A stretch of DNA of 64,000 bases from Acetobacteraceae bacterium (lineage in GTDB: Bacteria; Pseudomonadota; Alphaproteobacteria; Acetobacterales; Acetobacteraceae), in NCBI GenBank assembly GCA_003506895.1, contig DNXO01000132.1:48862-112861 (forward strand). The letters run 5' to 3'. The translations under genes and the position numbers were made by a program. Positions 1 through 9,546 of the stretch are shown here, piece after piece (position 1 is the stretch's first letter; every line of letters begins with the position of its first letter). The notes beneath the pieces were generated by a model. The model was not told the origin of the DNA and ran no database searches. It saw only the letters and a program-made list of their open reading frames with translations.

Positions 1-2175
1 CAGGTCGTCAAGGAAGAGCGCGGCACCAAGGGCGCGGCCCTGACCACGTACTTGTCGTTGGCCGGCCGGTTCGGCGTGCTGATGCCGAACTCCCCGCGCG
101 GCGGCGGGATTTCCCGCAAGATCACCTCGGCCACGGATCGCCGCCGGCTGAAAGAGGTGATGGCGGAACTGGATATCCCACGCGGCATGGGCATGATCGT
201 CCGCACCGCGGGCGCCAACCGCCCGAAACCCGAGATCAAGCGGGACTGCGAATACCTGCTGCGGCTGTGGGACGATATCCGCGAGCACACCATGAAGTCG
301 GTGGCTCCGGCGCTGATCTATGAAGAGGCCAGCCTGATCAAACGCTCGATCCGCGACGTCTATTCGCGCGATATCGAAGAGATCCTCGTGGACGGAGAGG
401 ATGGCTGGCGCGCCGCGCATGACTTCATGCGCATGCTGATGCCGTCGCACGCGAAGAAGGTGCAGTTGTGGCGCGACGGCGGGCAGCCGCTGTTTGCCCG
501 CAATCAGGTCGAAGCCCAGCTCGACTCCATGCTACAGCCGACCGTGCAGCTTCGGTCCGGCGGTTACCTGGTGATCAACCAGGCCGAGGCACTGGTCGCG
601 ATCGACGTCAACTCCGGCCGCTCCACCCGCGAACGCAACATCGAAGAAACCGCGCTGCGCACGAACCTGGAGGCGGCCGATGAGGTCGCCCGCCAGTTGC
701 GGCTGCGCGATCTGGCCGGCCTGATCGTCATCGACTTCATCGACATGGAGTCGAAGCGCCACAACGCGATGGTCGAGCGCCGGATCAAGGAAGCGCTGAA
801 GAACGACCGCGCGCGGATCCAGGTCGGCCATATCAGTCATTTCGGCCTGCTGGAAATGAGCCGCCAGCGCCTGCGTCCGTCGCTGGCCGAAACCAGTTTC
901 ATCCCCTGTCCGCATTGCGGCGGCACCGGCCATGTCCGCAGCACCGAAAACGCCGCGATCCATGTGCTGCGCGGCATCGAGGATGAGGGCAGCAAGCGCC
1001 GGTCGGCCGAGATCGTGGTGTATGTCGCCACGCCGGTCGCGTTGTACCTGCTGAACCATAAGCGGGAGCGGCTGCGCGAGATCGAGACCCGCTACACGAT
1101 GCGAGTGATCATCGCGGCTGACGACGGACAGATCGCACCGTCGTTCCGGATCGAGAAGATCCGCACGCGCTCGGCGGAAGAAATGATTCCGGTGGTCACG
1201 GTCGAACGCCCAATGCCGCCAGTGCCCGCCGTCGAGGACGAAGAGGAAGAAGAAGCCGAACTCGTCGGCGCCAACGACGACGATGACGAGGGCGAGGAAG
1301 ATACGCCGGAAGAGAAAGCCGCCGATACGGCTGGCGGTGAAAGCGCGGATGAGGCGGAGCGTCGTCGCAAGCGCCGCCGCCGGCGGCGGCGTGGTGGCCG
1401 CCGGGATGAGCCTCAAGCGGCCCCGTCCGAGGACGGGCAGCCGTCGGATGAAGGGGCGCCGTCAGCGGAAACGCCCGCGGAACCGGTTGAAGCTGAAACC
1501 GCGCCGGTTGCTGTCGTGGAAGCCGCCGATGCCCAGGCCGGGGAACCCACCGAGGGTGGCGAAACCCCGCCGGCCAGTGACGACGATCCGCGGAACCGGC
1601 GGCGAGGCCGGCGTGGCGGGCGGCGTCGGCGTCGTGACGGCGATGGAGAGCTATCGCCGTTCGCGGTACCAGGGGCCGAACAACCTGAGTTGCAGCCGGT
1701 CTATGCCGGCCCGACTCCGGCCGATCCATTCGGCGGGCGCGCGTTCGACATCTTCGACGTGATGGATCAGGTGGAACGGGCGGCGGAAGCCCAGCCGGCG
1801 CCACGCCCGGTGGCGGCCACGGAAATCGTCAATGCGACCGCGCCCGAGCCCGAAGGGCATGAACCGGTGTTCGCGGACGCAGCGCCGGAAATAGCTGAAC
1901 CGGTCGCCGAGGTGGCCGTACCGGTGGAGCCCCCCGCACCCGAGATCGTCGCCCAAGCGACCCAAGACGTCGTTAACACGACAGCCGCCGAACCAATGGC
2001 CGAGGTTGCCTTGGCTGAGCCCGAACCCAGCGTCGGTGTCCCGGCTGCTGCCGAAGTCGCGGCCGAGGCCGCGACCGCGGAGGAACCAAAATCAGAACCC
2101 CTGATTAAGCCGATCATCATCGGTTCGGAGGAGCCTCCCGCGGCCGAGAAAAAACGCGGCTGGTGGCGGCGGTAG
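1..2175 (+). CDS. rne: Ribonuclease E/G, C-terminal part (5' end outside window)
   Basis: This is the endoribonuclease that starts mRNA decay and processes rRNA and tRNA. The reading frame is open from base 1, so the start lies upstream; 724 residues are visible. They begin at the end of the S1 domain (QVVKEERGTKGAALTTYLSL). The catalytic DNase I-like region carries AIDVNSGRS (about residue 202) and DFID (about 245-248). The zinc-link CPHC is at 303-306. From about residue 380 the protein becomes an acidic scaffold with two strongly basic Arg tracts, as in alphaproteobacterial degradosome tails, and it ends in KKRGWWRR. The tail suggests RNase E rather than RNase G. Nothing looks damaged. Confidence 0.96.
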   Translation, partial: QVVKEERGTKGAALTTYLSLAGRFGVLMPNSPRGGGISRKITSATDRRRLKEVMAELDIPRGMGMIVRTAGANRPKPEIKRDCEYLLRLWDDIREHTMKSVAPALIYEEASLIKRSIRDVYSRDIEEILVDGEDGWRAAHDFMRMLMPSHAKKVQLWRDGGQPLFARNQVEAQLDSMLQPTVQLRSGGYLVINQAEALVAIDVNSGRSTRERNIEETALRTNLEAADEVARQLRLRDLAGLIVIDFIDMESKRHNAMVERRIKEALKNDRARIQVGHISHFGLLEMSRQRLRPSLAETSFIPCPHCGGTGHVRSTENAAIHVLRGIEDEGSKRRSAEIVVYVATPVALYLLNHKRERLREIETRYTMRVIIAADDGQIAPSFRIEKIRTRSAEEMIPVVTVERPMPPVPAVEDEEEEEAELVGANDDDDEGEEDTPEEKAADTAGGESADEAERRRKRRRRRRRGGRRDEPQAAPSEDGQPSDEGAPSAETPAEPVEAETAPVAVVEAADAQAGEPTEGGETPPASDDDPRNRRRGRRGGRRRRRDGDGELSPFAVPGAEQPELQPVYAGPTPADPFGGRAFDIFDVMDQVERAAEAQPAPRPVAATEIVNATAPEPEGHEPVFADAAPEIAEPVAEVAVPVEPPAPEIVAQATQDVVNTTAAEPMAEVALAEPEPSVGVPAAAEVAAEAATAEEPKSEPLIKPIIIGSEEPPAAEKKRGWWRR

Positions 2176-2185
2176 AATAGGGTCC

Positions 2186-2202
2186 GGGGGCCTCGTGCCC
2201 CC
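2186..2202 (+). terminator. GC hairpin after rne
   Basis: GGGGGC-CTCGT-GCCCCC forms a perfect 6-bp stem with a 5-nt loop, starting 11 nt after the rne stop. There is no U-tract, so intrinsic termination is uncertain; it may instead protect the mRNA 3' end. Confidence 0.45.
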
Positions 2203-2312
2203 GCCGCCGCGGGCAGCGCATCAGCGAACCGCCGACGATTCATAAACTCTCCGCATGCCGTGACGGGCCAAATCGATTGTCAGGCCCTCGCCCGCCGCCC
2301 ATATACAGTTAC

Positions 2313-3269
2313 ATGAGATACTTTATCGTGGCGCTCTTGGCATGGCTTGCGGCAATAGGCCCCTGCCGAGCGGAGGGCTATCCGAACCGATCGATCCACC
2401 TGATCGTGCCCACCGGCCCCGGCGGCATCACCGATCTGCTTGCCCGGTTGGTCGGCGAGCGGTTGTCGAAAGCAGCCGGCCAGCCGGTGATTGTCGAAAA
2501 TCGCATCGGCGCCGGTGGCGTTACCGGGTCACACTACGTCGCTCAGGCTGCGCCGGACGGATATACGCTGCTGTTCGCCTTCCCCTCGCATACGGTCAAT
2601 GCCGCCCTGTATACGAAACTGCCGTACGATGCGCTCGGCAGTTTCGCGCCGGTAACGATGATCAGCACGTTCCCCAGCGTGCTGGAGGTGCGACCCAATT
2701 TTCCCGCAAGGACCGTTCAAGAGTTGATCGCCCTGGCGAAGTCAAAGACCGATCCGCTGACCTACGCCAGCGTCGGCAACGGCAGCCTGGCGTTCCTCTC
2801 GGCGGCGTTGTTCGCCGTGGAAGCCGACATTAACCTGGTGCAGGCCCCCTATGAGAGTGTGCCCGAGGCAGCCATGGCGCTGCAGTCAGGCGACGTGGAC
2901 ATGTTCTTTGACACGCCCGTCACCGCCATTCCGCTGATAAAGGCGGGCAAGGTGCGCGCCCTGGCGGTCACCTCTGAAACCCGGCAGCCGAGCATGCCGG
3001 ACGTTCCGTCGGTCAGCGAGACGGTCCCCGGCTATAAGGCATTGGGCTGGAACGGCGTGCTGGCACCGAAAGGCACGCCGGAGGCTGTTATTGAGCGATT
3101 GAATCAACTGATCGTCGGCCTCCTGCGAACACCGGAGATGCAAGCCGAACTTACCGGCATGGGGGTGGAGGTCGTCGGCAACACCCCGAATCAATTCCGT
3201 GCCGCGATCGGAACGGACATAACGAAATGGTCCGCCGTGATCAAGGAGGCGGGCATCCAGCCTGACTGA
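2313..3269 (+). CDS. Bug/TctC-family periplasmic solute-binding receptor
   Basis: This is an extracytoplasmic binding protein of the tripartite tricarboxylate transporter (Bug) family, which usually binds organic acids. The ATG at 2313 is preferred over the TTG at 2277 because a signal peptide begins directly there (MRYFIVALLAWLAAIGPCRA, probable cleavage after CRA). The mature start YPNRSIHLIVPTGPGG, then AAPDGYTLLF and the PDVPSVSETVPGYKALGWNG block are family hallmarks. The length of 318 aa is normal. No TctA/TctB membrane genes are nearby, so this is one of the orphan receptors common in such genomes; its ligand cannot be predicted. Confidence 0.9.
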   Translation: MRYFIVALLAWLAAIGPCRAEGYPNRSIHLIVPTGPGGITDLLARLVGERLSKAAGQPVIVENRIGAGGVTGSHYVAQAAPDGYTLLFAFPSHTVNAALYTKLPYDALGSFAPVTMISTFPSVLEVRPNFPARTVQELIALAKSKTDPLTYASVGNGSLAFLSAALFAVEADINLVQAPYESVPEAAMALQSGDVDMFFDTPVTAIPLIKAGKVRALAVTSETRQPSMPDVPSVSETVPGYKALGWNGVLAPKGTPEAVIERLNQLIVGLLRTPEMQAELTGMGVEVVGNTPNQFRAAIGTDITKWSAVIKEAGIQPD

Positions 3270-3320
3270 AGTGCCCTGGTAGGAAACAGGGCCGGCATAC
3301 CGCCGCGAACGGCCCGGGCC

Positions 3321-3402
3321 GTCATCGCGAGGCCCGCGGCGCCGCGGCAACCTGATCCAGATCCGGACCGTGGATCGGATTGCCTTCGCTCCTCGCGGTG
3401 AC
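3321..3402. repeat. Imperfect palindromic intergenic element (REP-like)
   Basis: The left arm GTCATCGCGAGG..GGCAAC..GATCCA matches the reverse complement of the right arm (GTCACCGCGAGGAGCGAAGG..AATCCGATCCA). The GTCATTGCGAG...GCAATCC theme is a widespread bacterial intergenic palindrome. It sits between convergent genes and may act as a hairpin. Its genome copy number is unknown. Confidence 0.6.
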
Positions 3403-3547
3403 CATGTCATCCACGGCCGGTCAACTCACCCGGCCGGTGTGGAAATCGAATGACAGCCGGAGTTGTTCCCGGCGCCCGGGTGATCCTGTTGCATGCCCGT
3501 GACGACAGGCCGCAGGGACAGCGGTGCGCCCTTCCCCCGCGATAAAT

Positions 3548-4387
3548 CTATCGCTCCGGCGACCAATTGTAGATTTTCGTCAGCGTTCCGCCCATCAGCG
3601 CCGCTTTGTCGCCGGCGGACAGCCGATCCGTGATCCGGAAAGCGTCGACCCCCTGCGCATAGCTCAACAATTCGACGGCACGCGTCCAATCCGTGCCCCA
3701 CATGCAGCGCCTAAAGCCGAACGCATCGAAGATACGACCCAGCGGATCCCAGATGTCCTTATACGGGAAAGGTTCGTGCGACAGCGTGCAGGCGCCAGTG
3801 ATTTTGATCGCCACGTTGTCGTGCGCCGCCAGCCCCAGCACTTCCGACAGTTCAGCGAACGGATTGGCCGGCACCGGGGGCTCGAACGGCTGCTGCAGTC
3901 CCAGATGATCGACCACCAACTGGGTGTTGGGGTTCCGGGCGGCGAGTCTTCGCGCCTGCTCCAACCGTCCCCAGCACAGCAGATTGACCGGAAACCCGTG
4001 CCTGGCCGCCGCGGCCAGAACGCGGTTGATGCCGGGATCGTCGGCATCTTCGGACACGCCGCGAGTCATCATAATTCGGATCGCGACGGTGCCCTTGGTC
4101 GCTGCCCAGTCGCCGATCGTTTCGACCACGGCTGGATCCGCCGGATCGACAGGCTTGATCAGGGCAAAGCGGCCCGGATGCTTGGCATAAACCTGCAAGG
4201 CGTAGCTGGCATCGTAACGATACATCGTAAACGGAGAAACCAGCAGTGCGCCATCGACACCGACCGCATCCATCGCGGCCACCATGTCATCGCCGGTAAC
4301 CTCGGCTGGGCCGTGCAATACACCTGCCCACGGGCGCTCTGGACGGTCGCGCTCATAGGCGTGAACCTGGGCATCGATCGTCGGCAT
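3548..4387 (-). CDS. Amidohydrolase family 2 (TIM-barrel metal hydrolase, LigI-like)
   Basis: This is a predicted cytosolic hydrolase or decarboxylase of the amidohydrolase-2 fold, as in lactone hydrolases of aromatic catabolism. The 279 residues show an N-terminal metal site TIDAQVHAYE with the Q-V-H variant, further His positions in LVVDHLGLQQP, and the terminal Asp in MWGTDWTRA. The length is typical. It is transcribed alone, with the GST gene upstream on the same strand about 270 bp away. The substrate is unknown; the neighbouring oxidoreductases suggest a catabolic role. Confidence 0.85.
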   Translation of the reverse strand: MPTIDAQVHAYERDRPERPWAGVLHGPAEVTGDDMVAAMDAVGVDGALLVSPFTMYRYDASYALQVYAKHPGRFALIKPVDPADPAVVETIGDWAATKGTVAIRIMMTRGVSEDADDPGINRVLAAAARHGFPVNLLCWGRLEQARRLAARNPNTQLVVDHLGLQQPFEPPVPANPFAELSEVLGLAAHDNVAIKITGACTLSHEPFPYKDIWDPLGRIFDAFGFRRCMWGTDWTRAVELLSYAQGVDAFRITDRLSAGDKAALMGGTLTKIYNWSPER

Positions 4388-4654
4388 CGTTTCGTCCCTC
4401 CATCCGGTTTTTCGTTGCCGCCAACGATGCGCCTTTGGGCGGATGAATCAAGCCCACTTGCGGGGCTTTCCAAAACCCGCGCCTCAACCGCAAGCCGGAC
4501 TCCACGGCGGCGCTCGGGGGCTCTCCGCGCCTTCCCACGCAAAATGTCGGAAGAAGCGGGACGCTGGCATTCGGATGACACGTACCTTGAAACGCCGGTG
4601 CGGCCGTAAACGTGGGAGGGCGCGGACGCACGCCCCCCCCTTCAAGCCCCCTGA

Positions 4655-5341
4655 TCAGGCAACCTTCTTCGCGAGATGCGGGAACATCGCGATCCTGGCC
4701 GCGTCATCCATATCGGCCTTGAAGGTGTGCTTGTCCTTCAGCGCCAAGGCCCTGGCGGCGGCCGGACGGGCACTGACCTCCTCCAGGTGCCGCTTCACAT
4801 TCGGGAACATCGTCACCGCATCCGGCCCAAGAACGACCCCCACCAGACGCGACCAGCCCCAAACCGCCATATCGACAATCGTGTAAGTGTCGCCCAGCAT
4901 GAAACGATTCTGGCCCAGGCGCGCTTCGAGGATACCCCAATGGCGCTGCGCCTCGAACGTGTAGCGGTTCACCGCGTATTCTTTCGGCTCCGGCGCGAAA
5001 TTCCTGAAATGCACCGCCTGCCCGGAATACGGCCCGATGCCGGTGGCAACGAACATCATCCAGGACAGCAGCGCCCCACGCTCCGCCGACGTGTTGCCGG
5101 GCAGGAACTGGCCGGTCTTTTCCGCGAGATACAGAAGGATGGCGTTGCTATCGAATACCGTCGCGTCGCCATCGACGATCGCGGGCAGTTTCGCGTTGGG
5201 ATTGATCGCCAGGAACGCGGGGTCATGCTGCTCGCCCTTGCGGGTGTCGATCGGCACCGGTTCGTATGGCAGACCCATTTCCTCCAGGCACAGCGCGACC
5301 TTCGTCGGGTTGGGTGCGAGATTGTAATAGAATTTGATCAT
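4655..5341 (-). CDS. Glutathione S-transferase family protein
   Basis: This is a cytosolic GST-fold protein of 228 aa. The N-terminal thioredoxin-like domain (MIKFYYNLAPNPTKVALCLEE) contains the cis-Pro segment AKLPAIVDG and the gamma-glutamyl contact motif DSNAILLYLAEK. The C-terminal half is the all-helical domain (NRYTFEAQRHWGILEARLGQ). It is divergent from the SsuD-like monooxygenase at 5459, with a 117-bp shared promoter region. A role in glutathione conjugation or dehalogenation, or in dithiol chemistry, cannot be separated from sequence. Confidence 0.9.
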   Translation of the reverse strand: MIKFYYNLAPNPTKVALCLEEMGLPYEPVPIDTRKGEQHDPAFLAINPNAKLPAIVDGDATVFDSNAILLYLAEKTGQFLPGNTSAERGALLSWMMFVATGIGPYSGQAVHFRNFAPEPKEYAVNRYTFEAQRHWGILEARLGQNRFMLGDTYTIVDMAVWGWSRLVGVVLGPDAVTMFPNVKRHLEEVSARPAAARALALKDKHTFKADMDDAARIAMFPHLAKKVA

Positions 5342-5458
5342 GTCTGTTTCCTGCTGTGTCGAACCGATCCTCTACACGAACCAAGCCACGGTGTCCGCGC
5401 CGAATTTCCTCTCCCCGCCGGCCCACGCTATTCTGGCAAAGCGAAGGGGAAAACCGCG

Positions 5459-6541
5459 ATGCAAGGGCAGCTTGAGTTCGGATGGTTCCTGCCGACGGCC
5501 GGCGACACGACCTGTTATGGCGACCGAAGCAAGTGGATCGTCCCCTCGGCGGAAATGTTCGACCGTGTCGTGCTGGCCGCCGAGGCCGCCGGCTTCGAAT
5601 ATTTCCTGGTGCCCGTCGCCGCCACCTGCTGGGAGGCCTGGATCAGCAGCGCCATGGCGGTGGCGAAAACCAAGCGCATCAAAGCCCTGGTCGCCGCCCG
5701 CCCCGGCTATGTCAGCCCCGTGCAACTGGCGAAGATGGGCGCCACCTTCGACCAGCTCTCTGGCGGCCGCCTGGCGATAAACCTGATCGCCGGCCAGAGC
5801 GAAATCGAAACCGAGGCCGAAGGCATCAAGCTGCCCAAGGAAGACCGTTACGCCCTCATGGACGAAGACGTCACCATCATGAAGGCACTCTGGTGCGCCC
5901 CCGGTTCGGTGACGTTCGACGGCCGCTTCCACACCCTGAAAGGCGCGCGGATTTCGCCTCAGCCGCTGCAGCGGCCCTATCCGCGATTCTACCTCGGCGG
6001 CGGCTCGATGGAGGCGTGGGCGCTTTCAGCCAAGCATGCCGACGTGCATCTGTTCTGGGGCGACACGCCGGACCGTATCGAGGCGAACATGACCGTCATC
6101 CGCGGCATGGCTGCCCGCCACGGCCGAACGGACCTCGCGTTCGGCATGCGGCTACAGATCTGCTGCCGGGAGACCGAAGCCGAAGCCTGGGATGCTGCCC
6201 GGGAACTCGTCCGCGGTGTGACTGACGCCCACACAAACTACATCCGCACCCACTATGCCGGGTCGGCCGCGAACCAGCGGGTGCAGCAACTGGCGATGGA
6301 GCATGGCGACCTGATCGGCCCGCACCTGTGGACCGGCGTCACCCGGGTCCGGCCGGGCGCCGGCATCGTGGTGGTGGGCAATCCGCGCCAGTGCGCCGAC
6401 ACGTTGCAGCAGTTCATCGACCTGGGATGCTCATCGTTCTGCTTGTCCGGCTACCTGCATGACGAAGAAGCCGAACGCTTCGCCCGTCTGGTCCGGCCGC
6501 TGCTGGCGGAACGAAATGCCGGACGCATGCTGGCGGCCTGA
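5459..6541 (+). CDS. LLM-class flavin-dependent monooxygenase, SsuD-like
   Basis: This is a bacterial luciferase-fold monooxygenase that would use reduced flavin supplied by a partner reductase. The ATG at 5459 is used; the frame is open back to 4676 but the upstream part is antisense to the GST gene. A GGGGA ribosome binding site lies 8 nt upstream. The 360 aa show FGWFLPTAGD at the N-terminus, ATFDQLSGGRLAINLIAG, and YPRFYLGGGSMEAW, the signature of the alkanesulfonate monooxygenase subgroup. No SsuE reductase or sulfonate ABC transporter is adjacent, so the substrate need not be a sulfonate. Confidence 0.88.
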   Translation: MQGQLEFGWFLPTAGDTTCYGDRSKWIVPSAEMFDRVVLAAEAAGFEYFLVPVAATCWEAWISSAMAVAKTKRIKALVAARPGYVSPVQLAKMGATFDQLSGGRLAINLIAGQSEIETEAEGIKLPKEDRYALMDEDVTIMKALWCAPGSVTFDGRFHTLKGARISPQPLQRPYPRFYLGGGSMEAWALSAKHADVHLFWGDTPDRIEANMTVIRGMAARHGRTDLAFGMRLQICCRETEAEAWDAARELVRGVTDAHTNYIRTHYAGSAANQRVQQLAMEHGDLIGPHLWTGVTRVRPGAGIVVVGNPRQCADTLQQFIDLGCSSFCLSGYLHDEEAERFARLVRPLLAERNAGRMLAA

Positions 6542-6614
6542 TACGCTTGCCATCACACCGTTGAGCTATCGGCAAGGGCTGTTAAGCTGCCGGTAATTCA
6601 GAGGGGAAACGACC

Positions 6615-7490
6615 ATGCAACAGATCAGGATCGGCGATATCACCATCGACGCGGTGATCGAACGGGAAGGCCCGTGGCGGCGCCCCGAACAGTTCTTCCC
6701 GATGTATGACGCGGCGGTCTGGAACCACCACCTGCCCTCGATGGAACCAGAGGTGTTCGATCCGGCGCTGGGCCTGATGGTCACCACGTATCAGACCTTC
6801 GTCGTCCGCTCCCCGCGCCACACCATCCTGGTGGACACCTGCACCGGTGAGGACAAGGGCCATCCGCCGCCGTTCGATTTCCCGGGCAAGGAGCGTTGGC
6901 GCAACGAACTCTTCGCCCTAGGGGTCACCTACGAGGCGATCGACTACGTGTTCTGCACCCATTTGCACATCGACCACACCGGCTGGAACACCACCCTGCG
7001 CGACGGGCGCTGGGTGCCGACCTTCCCAAATGCCAAATACGTCTTCCACAAACGCGAATACGCCGTCTGGGAGGCAGAGCACGCCAAGGGCAACAACCCG
7101 CCCGGTACCGTGTTCCGCGACAACTGCCTGCCGATCGTGGAGGCCGGCCAGGCGCTGCTGGTGGACGACGATTACGCCCTGGACGACACCATCACGCTGA
7201 CGCCGACACCGGGGCATTCGCCGTGCCATTGCTGCGTGAACATCCACTCACGTGGGCAGAAGGCGATCGTGACCGGCGATATGATGCACCACGCGATCCA
7301 GTGCCGCGAACCGGACTGGTGCCCCGGCGTGGATTGGGATCCGAAGCAGGCGGCAGCCTCCCGCCGGCGTTTCCTTGGGTCGGTCGCGGATACCGGGACG
7401 CTGCTGATGCCGATCCATTTCCCGTCACCGACGGTGGGTTTGGTGACGTCGGACGGCGACCGGTTCCATTACCGCTACAAACGGGATTAG
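6615..7490 (+). CDS. Metallo-beta-lactamase-fold hydrolase
   Basis: This is a soluble binuclear-zinc hydrolase of 291 aa. The metal motif HxHxDH is seen in FCTHLHIDHTGWN, with the next His in TPTPGHSPCH and the Asp in IVTGDMMHHAIQ. A well-spaced GAGGGGA site precedes the ATG. It resembles the MBL proteins often found in catabolic gene sets, where they act as lactonases or thioesterases. It is followed after 9 bp by the small gene at 7500 and its GMC partner, suggesting one transcription unit from 5459 or 6615 to 9526. Confidence 0.88.
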   Translation: MQQIRIGDITIDAVIEREGPWRRPEQFFPMYDAAVWNHHLPSMEPEVFDPALGLMVTTYQTFVVRSPRHTILVDTCTGEDKGHPPPFDFPGKERWRNELFALGVTYEAIDYVFCTHLHIDHTGWNTTLRDGRWVPTFPNAKYVFHKREYAVWEAEHAKGNNPPGTVFRDNCLPIVEAGQALLVDDDYALDDTITLTPTPGHSPCHCCVNIHSRGQKAIVTGDMMHHAIQCREPDWCPGVDWDPKQAAASRRRFLGSVADTGTLLMPIHFPSPTVGLVTSDGDRFHYRYKRD

Positions 7491-7499
7491 CGTGCGATC

Positions 7500-7931
7500 A
7501 TGCCTGAAACCGGTCTTTCTCCATCCGAAACCCGTGACCTGCGAATCCTCGCCGGAATCATGATCCCGGCCAGCGAGGAATTCGGCGTGCCGGGTGCGGA
7601 TGATGCCGCGATCTTCGCGGATATCGTCGGCTCGCTGGGCCGCGACCACGCCCATGTGCGCGCCGCGCTGGGCCAGTTTTCGGCCATGTCCGGCGGCGGT
7701 TTTTCAGGCCTGGAGGAAGCGGCCGGCCTACTGCTGACCCAAGGCGGCCCAGCGGTGGGAACCCTCGGACGGGTCATCCTGCAATGTTACTACCGCGACG
7801 ACCGCGTAATCCGCTCCCTGGGTCTGGAGCCACGGCCGCCTTTTCCAAAAGGGCACACGCTGGAACAAGGGGATTGGTCGCTGCTGGACCCGGTGCGCGC
7901 CCGTCCGAAAATGTGGCGGGACGCACCATGA
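7500..7931 (+). CDS. Small partner protein of the downstream GMC oxidoreductase (gluconate dehydrogenase subunit 3-like)
   Basis: This 143-aa protein resembles subunit 3 of membrane gluconate/fructose dehydrogenases, judged from the opening SPSETRDLRILAGIMIPASEEFGVPGADD and the closing DPVRARPKMWRDAP. Its stop overlaps the GMC start (ATGA), indicating translational coupling. Subunit 3 proteins usually carry a Tat signal; none is visible here, so the pair is probably cytoplasmic. No cytochrome c subunit follows. The assignment rests on context and weak similarity. Confidence 0.65.
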   Translation: MPETGLSPSETRDLRILAGIMIPASEEFGVPGADDAAIFADIVGSLGRDHAHVRAALGQFSAMSGGGFSGLEEAAGLLLTQGGPAVGTLGRVILQCYYRDDRVIRSLGLEPRPPFPKGHTLEQGDWSLLDPVRARPKMWRDAP

Positions 7932-9526
7932 ACGATATCGTTGACGTCCTGATCATCGGATCTGGCGCCTCGGGCGCGGCGGTAGCCTACAGCCTCGCCG
8001 AGACGAAAATGCGAATCCTGTGCCTGGAGCAAGGGGATTGGATCAAACAATCCGACTTCCCCAGCAATGGCCGCGACTGGGAGGCGCGCCGGTACGGCGA
8101 CTTCGATACCAGCCCGAACAAACGCGGCCGCCTCACCGACTACCCGGTCAACGACGACAACTCGATCATGAAGGTCGCCAATTTCAATGGCGTTGGCGGC
8201 GGGACGATTGTCTATACGGCGCACTGGCCCCGTATGCACCCGTCGGATTTCCGCGTCCGCTCGTTGGATGGCATCGCCGACGATTGGCCGATCGACTACC
8301 GCACGCTGGAGCCGTTCTACGTTGAGAACGACCGGATGATGGGTGTCTCCGGCCTCGCGGGCGATCCGGCGTTTCCGCCACGGTATCCGGCGATGCCGCC
8401 GGTGCCGCTGGGCAAGACCGGAACACGGTACGCGCAGGCGATGAACAAGCTGGGCTGGCACTGGTGGCCGTCCGACACCACGGTCGCGACGACGGAATAC
8501 GAGGGCCGAGCACCCTGCATCAATCTGGGCCATTGCACGCCCGGCTGCGCGCAGGGCGCGAAGGCCAGCACCGACATCACCTATTGGCCGCATGCCCTCC
8601 GAGCGGGGGTGGAATTGCGGACTCGTTGCCGGGTCAAGGAGATCACGACCAACGAGCACGGCATGGCGTCGGGCGCGATCTACTACGATGCCGATGGGAT
8701 CGAGCATTTCCAACCGGCCGAGGTCGTCATCATGGCCTGCAACGGCGTCGGCACCCCTCGCCTGTTGCTGAACTCCGCGTCCTCACGGTTCCCCAACGGC
8801 CTGGCGAATTCCAGCGGTTTGGTCGGCAAAAACCTGATGCTGCATCCATGGCCGATGGTTGTCGGCTACACCGACGAACGGGTGGACGGCGACCACGCCC
8901 CCATGACGAGCCTATGGAGCAAGGAGTTCTACGAGACCGACCCGTCGCGCGGTTTCGTCCGCGGCTACATGCTGCAATTCAGCCGCGGGACCGGGGTGGT
9001 GAACGAGGCGATCACCAGCGCCGCCGCCGGACGTCTGCCATGGGGCAAGGACCATCACCGCGTTTACCGCGACCTGGTGTACCGCCGCCTGATGATCGGG
9101 GTCGCCTGCGAGGACCTGCCGGAGGAGCACAACCGCGTCACGCTTGATCCGGTGCTGAAAGACAGCAACGGCATCCCGGCGGCGAAGATCGACTACACCA
9201 TCAGCGAAAACACCCGCCGGATGATGGAACACGGCATCGCCAGGGCGGAGGAAATCCTGACCGTTGCTGGCGCAACCAATATCTCCGCCTCCCGCACGCT
9301 GCTGAATTACCCCGGCCATCTGCTCGGCACAGCGCGCATGGGGACGGACCCGGACCGTTCCGTCGTCAACGAGTGGGGCCGCAGCCACGACGTGAAGAAC
9401 CTGTTCATCGTCGATGGCAGCATCTGGGTCACGTCAGGCGGGGTGAACCCAACCTCCACCATCCAGGCACTGGCGCTCTACATCGCGGATCAAATCAAGC
9501 AGCGCCTGGCGACGCTATTCGACTAA
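7928..9526 (+). CDS. GMC-family FAD oxidoreductase (large subunit type)
   Basis: This is an FAD-dependent alcohol or sugar dehydrogenase of 532 aa. The start at 7928 overlaps the preceding stop. The dinucleotide-binding motif is VLIIGSGASGAAVAYSLAE at residues 7-25. GVGGGTIVYTAHWPRM is the FAD contact loop, and the C-terminal block contains TARMGTDPDRSVVNEWG and IVDGSIWVTSGGVNPTSTIQALA. The catalytic His/Asn pair lies in the segments around LNYPGHLLGTARMG and GGVNPT. It is more like the gluconate/sorbitol dehydrogenase subgroup than the choline dehydrogenase-type gene at 9571. The electron acceptor is unknown. Confidence 0.9.
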   Translation: MNDIVDVLIIGSGASGAAVAYSLAETKMRILCLEQGDWIKQSDFPSNGRDWEARRYGDFDTSPNKRGRLTDYPVNDDNSIMKVANFNGVGGGTIVYTAHWPRMHPSDFRVRSLDGIADDWPIDYRTLEPFYVENDRMMGVSGLAGDPAFPPRYPAMPPVPLGKTGTRYAQAMNKLGWHWWPSDTTVATTEYEGRAPCINLGHCTPGCAQGAKASTDITYWPHALRAGVELRTRCRVKEITTNEHGMASGAIYYDADGIEHFQPAEVVIMACNGVGTPRLLLNSASSRFPNGLANSSGLVGKNLMLHPWPMVVGYTDERVDGDHAPMTSLWSKEFYETDPSRGFVRGYMLQFSRGTGVVNEAITSAAAGRLPWGKDHHRVYRDLVYRRLMIGVACEDLPEEHNRVTLDPVLKDSNGIPAAKIDYTISENTRRMMEHGIARAEEILTVAGATNISASRTLLNYPGHLLGTARMGTDPDRSVVNEWGRSHDVKNLFIVDGSIWVTSGGVNPTSTIQALALYIADQIKQRLATLFD

Positions 9527-9546
9527 CAGGTGCCACCAGTGGTGAT

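Noticed and set aside
532..1416. Long minus-strand ORF of 294 codons under rne
   Set aside because: It is antisense to a well-supported RNase E region, has no recognisable motif, and results from GC-rich codon bias.
4676..5458. 260-codon N-terminal extension of the SsuD-like monooxygenase
   Set aside because: The extension is antisense to the GST gene and shows no family motif; a ribosome binding site and the family start are at 5459.
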